A program made the position numbers and the translations under genes. DNA of 64,000 bases from Isoetes taiwanensis (taxonomy: Eukaryota > Streptophyta > Lycopodiopsida > Isoetales > Isoetaceae): contig JAJEKV010000032.1 in the NCBI GenBank assembly GCA_021234155.1, positions 6,356,736 through 6,420,735 of the forward strand, given 5' to 3'. The notes beneath the pieces were generated by a model. It was not told the DNA's origin and did not search any database. It saw only the letters and a list, made by a program, of their open reading frames with translations. This document shows, piece by piece, positions 1 to 16,100 of this stretch (within the stretch, counting starts at the first letter, position 1; the number at the start of each line of letters is the position of its first letter).

Positions 1-190
1 AGCTTACAGGTCCATGGCTTAGTTACACATAGTGCTGTTGCGATTTTTGCCTTTATTCTAAGAATTTCTATTATGATTTGGCATATGTGCGTCTTTAATT
101 TGTTTTGTTAGGTGTTTGCTGTAGTTTTGTGGCTTTATGCCCTTATTCATTGCATTGTCCCATGGCTCTGCAGTCTCAATAGACATTAAT

Positions 191-193
<3 letters not shown>

Positions 194-262
<69 letters not shown>
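194..262. repeat. (CT)n microsatellite
   Basis: Pure CT dinucleotide tract of about 69 bp. It is the first of five long CT tracts that punctuate the LINE cluster in the first 8.5 kb. The 193 bases before it show no recognisable feature. Confidence 0.97.
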
Positions 263-263
<1 letters not shown>

Positions 264-460
264 GTGGTAACACACTAGTTCCTTAGCAATGTGGTCTCGA
301 GTTCGAGACCGCCCAGAATCGCACTCGGTACTGTTGGGGGTCAAATCCCAACAGACGCAATGTAAGGTGGTTGGGGGCAGGGCCCAACCAAGCAATGTAG
401 TGTGGTGTGTGGTCACATGTCCAGTTGGATGCTGCCTAGTTGGCGTGACGTTAAAACTAC
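263..460 (+). other. possible tRNA-related (SINE-like) segment
   Basis: Directly after the CT tract lies AGTGGTAACAC, which resembles a tRNA D-arm/A-box. About 25 bases later comes AGTTCGAGACC (near 300-310), which matches 10 of 11 positions of a pol III B-box (GGTTCGANNCC). The T-stem does not pair properly, so this is not a functional tRNA. A short (TATC)n run at about 462-478 follows. A tRNA-derived SINE head is possible but no second copy was found in the window. Confidence 0.25.
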
Positions 461-480
461 TATCTATCTATCTATCTCTC

Positions 481-2607
481 GGTGTATTATGTACCTTAAG
501 AAGACTAAAAGCAATGATATTCCACTTGAAGCAGAGGAGCTATGGCAATATGTAATGGCTCTCTACCATAATGCAGCAACCAACACAAACATTGTGAGAT
601 CGACATTGATAATTAAAGAGGAGGAGGTAAAGGATGGCATTACATCGTTATCAAATGGTAAAGCACCAGATCTGAATTCTCTTAGTGCTGAACATCTAAA
701 ATGGGCAGGTCCAAGTGTTGTTCCTATCATTACTCGCATGTTTAACCTTGCATTGGCACAAGGCTTCCCGTTTGATTGGTGCAGGAACAGAGTGGTGCCG
801 ATATTCAAAGGGGGATCTAGACAAGATGCAAGTAACTATAGAACAATTACGGTAAGTAATTTGTTCTCAAAACTTTTGCATCTATTTTGGAGAAAAATTG
901 AGCTTATGGGCGTAAGTCAATAAAAAAAGGCGAAGAATAAAGCTGGTTTTTAGGGGCAGATCCACATTGGACCACTTGTTGGTGTTGAAAACGGTCTTTG
1001 ATAATGTTAAAGGAACAAAAAACCGGTGTATGTGGCGTTCGTTGACTTTAAAAGGCCTTTGATAAGGTTCCGTGTGCAATTATGGGAAAGACTAGAAACG
1101 CTTAATGTGCCACTTGAGCTTAGAAACCGAAAGATGGGTGCTCTATGAGAAGGTGCTTGTAGAATTATCACAACCTTTTTCATTTGATGTTTCAGCCCAT
1201 GTAGAAAGTGACATTGGAGTGAAACAGGGGTTGCCCGATGTCTCCCACCTTATTTGGCTTGTTCATTGATGGTCTAGAGGCTTGGCTACATAATAATTGC
1301 CTGGGAGGGTCTTGAAGTACATGGCTACATTGTACAGTTATTGATGTATCCCGATGATGTTGTTATATTTGCAAGATCAAAAGAACACATGCAAAAACAC
1401 CTAGATGGATTGGCTGCATTTTGTGATCAAACAGGCATGCAAGTGAACTTAGACAAGACAAGTGTTATGACGGTTGGTGCTCTCAAACAGGAACCTATTT
1501 TCAGATATAAAGGGAGTCTTGTGAGTATATGTGATTCTTATAAATACTTGGGCCTTATTTTCAGCAGGAATCATAGATGGAATATGTGTATTTCACAACG
1601 AGTTGATGGAGGGCAAAGAGCATGCGTTGCATAGCATGTGTAGGAGGTCTCATTTATGGTCTTGGAACCTTAAAGTAAAGCTGTATCAGTCACTTGTGCA
1701 AAGTGTAATCCTATATGGATCTGAAATTTGGGGGCCAAGCATTCCACAATGTCTATGGGATGATATAGAACAAGTCTTGAAGAAGTTCTTAAGGCTGAGT
1801 TGGGAGTGAAAGCTCAAACACCTCACCCTATGATGTTGACGGAAAGTGGGCTAATGCCACTTGAGGGAGAAGCTATTTTGAGGTGTATTATGTACCTCAA
1901 GAAGGTGTTGGCATTGGATGAATCTCGGCTTGCTCACAAAGCTTTGATATCAAGTAAAGAGAAAGGATTATTACATGATGTAACAAAATGGCTCAAAAAA
2001 TGGGATATCCAATGGGAAGAAGTGATCTTGGTTGACTCGGATCTAAGACAATGGATCTCTAAGAAGATACTTATGAAGATGTGGAGGCAGCCCAAAACTA
2101 AGATGATCTTATACAAGCAAAGCATAAATCCGAATTTGACGCCATCTACACACTTACGGGGAAAATATTTCAATACAAAAGAGACATTGTATCTGCGGGG
2201 ATCCGTCTTAGCTCCCACCATTTGGGAGTAGAAGTGGGGAGATGGGGCATATCATACCACGAGATCAAAGATACTGCAAGGTATGTGACTCAAACCGGTG
2301 GAGGATGAAGATCATACATTGCTTCGATGTAGGGCCTATGAAGCAATTGAGATAAACACGGTATTCATTATAACGATCTACCCACTCTTTTTACACTTAA
2401 TAGTGATATGTTGGGAAAATATTTGATTGAACTTCTCCAACATAGGGATACTTGTTTAAGTTCTCACACTGCTGTTAATGTTGATAATTCAGATAGTTTG
2501 AGTGAGAGTGATGAGCTAGATGAGGATTTGGAAACTCATCTATTATTTTATGAAGATGTTTAAGTGGTTTTGTCTAATAGGCCTTTGAGGCCTCCCATAG
2601 ACATAAT

Positions 2608-2610
<3 letters not shown>
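481..2610 (+). mobile_element. LINE copy A (decayed non-LTR retrotransposon, RT region to 3' end)
   Basis: Broken reverse-transcriptase ORF2. Recognisable pieces in order are the RT fingers (KAPDLNSLSAEHLKWAG, VVPIFKGGSRQDASNYRTI, near 650-860), the palm box read as YPDDVVIFAR (about 1345) instead of YADD, the YKYLGL block (about 1540), the thumb/C-terminal block (GSEIWGPS, then GVKAQTPHPMM, 1710-1840) and the RLSSHHLGVE-type block near 2200. Several frameshifts separate these pieces, so it cannot encode one protein. The 3' end reads GCCTTTGAGGCCTCCCATAG followed by an ATAATAAA tail that runs straight into a CT tract. The copy is 5'-truncated: no endonuclease domain is present. Confidence 0.9.

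Positions 2611-2686
<76 letters not shown>
2611..2686. repeat. (CT)n microsatellite
   Basis: Pure CT tract of about 76 bp that begins at the last base of the tail of LINE copy A. Confidence 0.97.
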
Positions 2687-2687
<1 letters not shown>

Positions 2688-2755
2688 AGACCTGATGGTC
2701 TCACAAGACGAAATAATACAATTCACTTCACTTCACTTCACTTCACTTCACTTCT
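2687..2755 (+). mobile_element. extremely truncated LINE 3' end
   Basis: Contains only the last few dozen bases of the same LINE family: the AGACCTGATGGTCTC stem-loop shared with copy B, a short AAATAATA stretch, then a (TTCAC)n tail of six to seven units. It is flanked on both sides by CT-rich simple sequence, as the longer copies are. Confidence 0.7.
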
Positions 2756-2860
2756 CTTCTCTCTCTATCTATCTCTATATATATATATCTCTATATATAT
2801 ATATATATATATATCTCTATCTCTATCTCTCTCTCTCTATCTCTCTATCTCTATATATAT
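2756..2860. repeat. mixed CT/TA simple-sequence tract
   Basis: About 105 bp made of interleaved CT, TATC and TA runs, lying between the truncated LINE tail and the start of LINE copy B. Confidence 0.9.

Positions 2861-6501
<3,641 letters not shown>

Positions 6502-6588
<87 letters not shown>
6502..6588. repeat. (CT)n microsatellite
   Basis: CT tract of about 87 bp following the (ATTTC)n tail of LINE copy C. It marks the left edge of the segment that carries the PIF/Harbinger remnant. Confidence 0.97.
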
Positions 6589-6590
<2 letters not shown>

Positions 6591-6912
6591 TCGGCCACAT
6601 GCTCGTAAAAATCCATCTCTCGTCACATCACGGTTCCTCCCGAAATGTGCGTATTTTTTTGGGAGGAGAGGAGAGACGATTTCTCTCGAGGCTTAGCGAC
6701 CTCTGTTATTGGCAGAATTTTTGCTTTGTTTTTTTGGGATCTTCGATCGTGCATCAATTCCGGCCCGGCGAGAAAATGTGGGATAATTCGATCGTAGCGT
6801 TCAATTGGGGCCAAATTGTGGGATATTCAAGCATGTATTTCTTGGTTGTTGGGCTATGTGGGATAATTCATTTCTAGTTTCCCCCCCATTCTTTCGATTC
6901 CGCCACTAAACC

Positions 6913-7066
6913 ATGGATCCGGTCATTCTTGGTATGATTGCCATGCTTTTTAGGGCTTTGACACTGGATTTGCATTCTGAGAGATCTTGTTTTGCAGCTA
7001 TTGGGACTCAACGAGCTCAAGATCCCATGAATCTGTTCGATGATGATGTTTTAGAAGACAACAATG
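6913..7066 (+). CDS. possible 5' exon or upstream ORF of the PIF/Harbinger gene
   Basis: ATG at 6913 opens 51 codons (starts MDPVILGMIAML) and meets a GTATGT splice donor at 7067. AG acceptors at 7112 and 7115 lie just before the transposase frame, but neither restores that frame. Either the exon belongs to an older intact version or the start lies elsewhere. No domain was recognised in it. Confidence 0.3.
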
Positions 7067-7101
7067 GTATGTTTTTTTAAGATCTGCGGCGTTAATGGTT
7101 C

Positions 7102-8097
7102 TTGGGTTCCAGCAGGGTTAGAAGACCACCAAGAAGATTTTGGATTGCTCCAAGGCAGAGAACACAATGGGATAATATTGATAACCACGCATGGAATTGT
7201 ATAGCTTCCTTTGAAGATGATATGTGGCACCAATTTTACAGGATGAAGAGAGCCACATTTGAGAGATTGGTAGGTTTAATTGTGCCCTATCTTGTCAGGC
7301 CCGGTATTAAAGTAAGGCCCCCTGTTGATCCGAGGAAAGCAGTTGCTATGGTTCTATATTTTCTTGCACACGGGGATATGCCCTTACATGTCGGTCAGAG
7401 ATTTTATGTTGGGAAGGCAACAGTACAGAAATATACCAAGAAAATCACGCTTGTATTGGCTTCGAAGACAATGTTGTACAAACGTTTTGTTGCAATGCCT
7501 CTGGTGCAAGATTAATTCGATTGCATTAAGGAATTCCATGATGCAACAGGGTTGCCCAATATATATGGTGCAGTTGACGGATCCCATATTTTTTTATGGA
7601 GGAAACCGAAAAAAAAGGACAATGGGGAAGACTATTACAGCAGACATAAGAGGCATTCATGTCTCATGCAAGGAATTGTGACACATAGCAGACTTTTTAT
7701 AAATGTTTGTGTGACAAGAACAGGTTCAGTCCATGATTCCAACCAGTTCAAGAAAAGCTCCATCTATAACAAAATTGCCTCCAAACAAATTTTACAAGAA
7801 CCAGTGGTGACTCTTAGTGGCAGAAAACTGAAGAAGGGGCAGCCTACTGATCAAGATGTTCAGGTAAATATTCCACCATTACTATTAGGTGATTCAGCCT
7901 ATTCTAGCAGGCCCTTTCTCCTTATCTTATCTTATCTTAAAGTCTTTCCTCAAAATCAGGGTGCTTATGGTAAGTTCAACAAAAGGATTTGTAGGGGCAG
8001 AGTGTGTGTGGAGAATGGATCTGATGAATACCTGGATCGTAATCGGCTAATTGCTTCGAGGAATTGGATACTTGGAGCAAGAATTAGGCGGCCTTGA
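7102..8097 (+). pseudogene. PIF/Harbinger (HARBI1-like) transposase, disrupted
   Basis: DDE nuclease of the PIF/Harbinger class of cut-and-paste transposons. The N-terminal part (RMKRATFERLVGLIVPYL, AVAMVLYFLAHGDMPLHVGQRF) ends at an in-frame TAA at 7513-7515. The same frame continues with GAVDGSHIFLWRKP (first Asp at about 7576), the VHDSNQF segment, LLGDSAYSSRPFLL (second Asp at about 7891) and RGRVCVENG (Glu at about 8011). All three DDE residues are therefore present. Directly after the Glu the usual conserved FGRLKGRFR-type tail is missing, and a TTATC pentamer expansion lies just before it. No terminal inverted repeats or second MADF/Myb-like ORF were found, so this is a dead element or a broken domesticated gene. 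The stop could only be bypassed by an intron I do not see. Confidence 0.85.
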
Positions 8098-8212
8098 AGA
8101 TCAAGAAACAGGGGAAATGGCACCCCTGGTATTCGGTGTGGGAAACATTTCGGGCAGTTTTTTCAGGCAGCGAAAATTAAGGCTAATTGTTTGGTTAGTG
8201 GGCAATGAAAAC

Positions 8213-8234
8213 GCCCCTAACGGCTGTTAGGGGC
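8213..8234. repeat. perfect 22-bp hairpin
   Basis: GCCCCTAAC, a 4-base loop, then GTTAGGGGC: nine perfectly paired bases. It lies about 115 bp downstream of the transposase stop. A second near-perfect hairpin follows at 8249-8279 (GGTGAGAG...CTCTCACC). Either could belong to the end structure of the Harbinger segment, but no matching copy was found on the left side. Confidence 0.7.
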
Positions 8235-8336
8235 AAATCATCTCTCGAGGTGAGAGTTGGGTTTTCCCACTCTCACCCATCTCTCCCATCTCTCTCTCAT
8301 CTCTCGTATTCTCTCGTATTGTCTCTCGTCGGCCAA

Positions 8337-11172
<2,836 letters not shown>

Positions 11173-11283
11173 TTCTTCTTCTTCTTCTTCTTCTTCTTCT
11201 TCTTCTTCTTCTTCTTCTTCTTCTTCTTCTTCTTCTTCTTCTTCTTCTTCTTCTTCTTCTTCTTCTTCTTCTTCTTCTTCTTC

Positions 11284-11335
<52 letters not shown>
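11173..11335. repeat. compound (TTC)n-(AC)n microsatellite
   Basis: About 113 bp of TTC units followed by about 49 bp of AC dinucleotides, attached to the ATTTC tail of LINE copy D. Confidence 0.97.
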
Positions 11336-11338
<3 letters not shown>

Positions 11339-13108
11339 CAAACAAACCTGGACATTAGGGTTTATGCGGCAAAACTTCGACAAACCATAACTCTCGCATA
11401 TGGTGTGATGTTCCAACATAGTATTAAATACATATATTATACTGCCACATCACTAGTACATGTCGACTACGACGACATGTACACGACGACTGTAAAGGGT
11501 TGTACCATGGAGCACAACCATTAGAACCCATTATATTGCACATGTTATGCAACATGTGAATATATTCTATATTGCCACATGGCAATACCCCATATGAGCT
11601 ATATGGCCCAAGACCATAACCCTAAAACGTGGGCATAAAGAGGCAAGAACTAGAAAAGTGCCCCTTTTTTGAATTCCAGTCTCATGAGTGTGCGTTGCTC
11701 AAGCGCCCGACTCATTCCGGCCTCCCAGCAGCAGTGAAGCTCGCGTTCCAAAGCGGATCGTCAAGACTCCGGCATCTCAGCCCATTCCGGTAGCATGGAC
11801 GCATTTCGAGGACTAGAAGGGAGCCAAGGATCGGACTAGTGGAATGTCTGATAGGCAATGCATGTTTCTCGATGGATATTAGACCGGATTTGCATTTGTT
11901 CTTAGCTGTAGATGACCTTTAAAGCCTAAGAACCTTAGCCACTAATGAATGAATCTAACCATGTATGTTTAGAGTAGATAGATTAGATCTTTACTGTGTT
12001 ATTTCAGTTTAGATGGGGCTTTAGAAAGTCGAATTCATCCATGAGCTTCCCATGCATTTCCATTCTCTGTTCAATTTTTCTATATTAAGTGTTGTCTCAT
12101 CATATTTTCTCATCAATTTTTTTGCTTATGTGCTAGCTTTTCTCACCACATTATTTTCTTATTTGTCTTTAAGGAAGGACGCATTCTGGAGCACTCAGAC
12201 ATAAGGCTTTCATGGCTAACTTTTTAAGTCCTTAAAAGTGTAAGATCAGAAAGCTTAATGATTACCCAATTCTAACATGAATTCAAAGCCGGATGGCGCA
12301 AGGAGAGGATAAGGAGATGAAAACTGATTTAAGAAGAATCGAATGATTTTATTTGTCATGTTGAGCATTCTTAGTGGACAGATACCATAGAAATCTTCGC
12401 GAGCAGTGGATTAATCAGAAAAAACTTAGAGACCAGTCTATTTTAATAGTTATAACTCGTAATTGCATAAAACTAAAGAAAAGCAGGGAATTGACATGCC
12501 TTGCATCAATGAATCGAAAACGTTTAAGCGATGTCACTCTATTTATACCCAAAGAAAACCACAACAATTTTAGAATGATTCAGAGAAATCTCAATCTGGT
12601 GCTGGTGGTGCCACCATTTTTCGTCTGCAGACTATCCCAATCTGGAAGCAGAATATTTGCCATGCCAGAATCGTCAGCGGACAGCCGCGAGCTGGCAGCG
12701 AAAGATCTGCCGAATGATGGTCTTGGCTATGTATCTGAAAAGCAGCAACACAGAATTGGCCGGATGAAAAACGTGGCAACGATCTATTCTTGGCTGTGTT
12801 TTTTTTTCTAGCTTTTTTTCAAAATACTCCTATCCCTCCCCCCACAAAACACAGAATATGTTAAAACCTAGGATGTGTCATCCTTAAATTTGAAAGGCAT
12901 CTTGCCAATAAGAATTACGAGTTTCTTATTAATTTAGATAGAAAAGAATTTCTTATTGTTATGCCACGTTGCCAGATATAAAAAATACATCCAGCTCCGT
13001 AGAAAATGAAAAGTGCAAGAAAAAGCTTGAGCCTATGGATGAATTATGAAATGTACAGGCAGTGACCAGTCTTGTTCGCGAGGCCAGATCTGTGTATGAG
13101 CTGCGGCT
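11336..13108. other. intergenic region upstream of the TML gene
   Basis: No gene is supported here. The open frame at 12374-12811 has no recognisable motif or intron context. AT-rich sequence just before 13109 would contain the TML promoter and 5' UTR, but I see no convincing TATA box at a set distance. Confidence 0.6.
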
Positions 13109-16100
13109 ATGTCGTGCTTGGCCGTGGCTTTGCAGCCTCTCAATGGGCCCGACGTCCTTCTTCAAACGTAAGCTTTTTTTCCTTTCTTGTTCCGTTTTTG
13201 TTGTCTTGTTTGTTTTTAGCTTTATGGAACCATGAGATCACGCATTCTGCACTTCAAAATTTGGCACCCTGAACTTTACATATTATTATAACTGCGTTTC
13301 AAGTGTTTCCCGACTACCTACCATATTGCAGACTATGTAATTGCGCGCTCGTTCTTTGAATTATTATATTGGACCAAAAAGCAGATTTTTCCCAATTCGT
13401 ATCTTTTAATAACAATGTCGACAATGGATTTGAAAGAACTATACCTTACACATTGTAAATTTCACAGACGTGAGTGGTTTCCTCCAGCAAGGGCTTCATA
13501 TGCTTCTTCAAGCTTCCGGTCTATAAGGGCTGCTTATTCAGCTGGGAAACAGATAACCAGTGATTCCGTGGACACAAGGTGAGTTGTTTACACAATGACA
13601 ATCATGAACTTAGAAGTAGCTTTGCAACTATCACCAAGCGCAAGTAAAATATGGATGTCTCTAGTTGGCTGCAAATCAGGGATGCCTATGGAACAAGACA
13701 AGCTTCCTCAGGCTTTGCGAGGCTGCATTATGATCTTGTATATGCTGCATTATCCATTTATATTTATCTGACATTTTACGTGTTTGTGCAGTCTCGGGGA
13801 TGAAGCCCTATCAGCATCAAGTGGGCAGGTCGTCGTTGGCAGTGAAAACAAGTATGTGCAGTACATCTTATAATGGTGGTTAACTATATACATGCTTTAG
13901 TTTCTAGTATTGTGCAGTATAAAACCAATTAAGTACTATTTTCTGTTATGGCAGTTTTTTTGTCTAATCTGAGCATCAAATATAGAAATGTTCGAGATTT
14001 TGATATAAAGATTACTTTACAGACCGTGCCGATAGGTGTAATGCTGGTTTTTTATTATAATGGTTGGTTCCAATGGACAGATAGTGTCATTTCAGGTTTC
14101 GAGTCGTATATCGCCTGGTTAATAGCATTTATGTGCTTGGAATTGCGAACACAGATCAAGATGAGGCACTTAGTAACATTTTTGAGTGTGCAAATATTGT
14201 AAACCAGGCTGTAAGGTATCGAATTCCATCCATTTTCACTGGCTTATATTCTCTCATATTTAGTGAAAAATATTCGGTATTACATTTTGCTAGCATTGTG
14301 CTCAGACTAGCATGTTAATTGATGGCATAATTTTCTTTAGGGATTAGAGTCAAAGATGCTCAGACTAACATGTTAATTGATGGCATAATTTTCTTTTGGG
14401 ATTGGCATCAAAGATGGCTTTTGGCATAAACTGCAGTTCCAAGTCATTATAATGATGTAATGCAATTCTTTTTCGTGCAAGTCAGTATGGAATCCATGTC
14501 CTTCACAGTCTCGTGTTGTTTCAGTCATCTTTGTGTTTTCTAAATTGGTAATCACTACCCTTTAACTCTTTGCCAGCGTGTTAGTCGCAGCTTGTAAGGG
14601 AATCGATGTCACTGCTGATAAACTTGCCCGCAAATATACAGAGGTAATTATTATTTAAATCCAGTCTTCTTGTAGCCAGAATGCTTTATGTATATCACTG
14701 CCAGTGAACAGACCAGAGTTTGTATATAAAGATGAAAAACTTGAGATAATTTGGCATGCTATTAAAATTAGTGTTAGAGAAGCATAAATATTGTGAACGT
14801 GGAAAGCATAAAGTTTTTTTCCAATTAGTGTTAGAGAAGCATAAATATTGTGAACGTGGAAAGCATACAGTTTTTTTCCAAGGATTTATTTATTTGTCAA
14901 ATTGTAAGAGATTTTATTTTTGATATACCTTATAGGTGAGATTCAACTGTCTCCTTTGTGCTTCTGCAGATTTATATGGCTCTTGACGTAGTTCTTCATG
15001 GTGTTAGCACAGCAAGACTTGGAATTATTTTGTCTACTATTCATGGTGACAATGTTGCACAAATTCTTCTTTCTGCTGCTGATGCCGAAAACCGCGCCCG
15101 TGGAGCTGACAGTTGGAAGCAAGTTAAAGGGACATCCATTGAACATTGTGCCAATGTGGAGGCAAGTTTTATTAATGAAACCAATACCTAGCATTCTTCC
15201 TTCTCCTGCCTAAGTCTTTTGTGTTTTGTTGTGGCTGGTTTGAGATGATTACAATCATGGCAAAATGGATGCATGTGATTGCAAGGTGGGCTACATGTCC
15301 AATTTGTTGCAAACAGCACACCAATATCCGTATTAAATACGATGCCAAATAAGCATTTACAGTCTATGGAAGCAAAAACATATGAAATAGTACATCGTGA
15401 GACACATTATTGATAGGTCTTGGTCATTCCTACTTTTAAATTCTCCGTCAAGGGGGATGTGGAGAATGCTTACACTGAATCCTGCTCATGCCAACTTGGA
15501 TCGTTTGATTTCTTCACAAAGCTTACCAAGTAGATGACTTAATTATATGTTTTCCAGTATAGAGGATTCAACCACCCCTTCTGCACCTCAAAGAAATCTC
15601 TCCAGAGACTTGTTGCTCCTGAGATGGAAATGGGTCTACTCCTGCTTGCTCTTTCCGTCAGTGATGAAGCAAATTATTTCCATTTGCATATGATCATGTT
15701 TGTTTTTAAAATCCTTACCATCCTTGAACAAAACTCTGCTTGGATATGGAGTGGCACACATTTCTGGTGTTGAGTTGTTTCAAGCAAAAGCTGCTCTAAA
15801 TCTTGTTATATAAGCTGGTTAATCTACCAATCCAGTTCTGCTACTTTGTACTGGAATGGTGAAATCTTATTCACTGAAATGTCCAGAGAGTTAAACCTCC
15901 TGGCTGTCTTTTGAAAATCCTGTTTTACCTTGATCAGCCAAGGCTTTTGAAGATACAAAAGCTAGCCAAAGGAGTCTCCTTTGGCCTTCTTGTTTGTCCC
16001 TGAAATTGCGTAGCTTATGCATATATGATGCTGTTTGGAAAGCGACTTCAATGGTAAGGTTTTGGCACCAAATTCAGCAAGCAATGTATCATGGCACAGA

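Noticed and set aside
263-340. A functional tRNA gene after the first CT tract.
   Set aside because: The B-box is good but the T-stem does not pair and no acceptor stem forms.
12374-12811. 145-codon open frame upstream of TML.
   Set aside because: No motif, no splice context and no family resemblance. It does not fit as a TML 5' exon because the TML start at 13109 is well supported.
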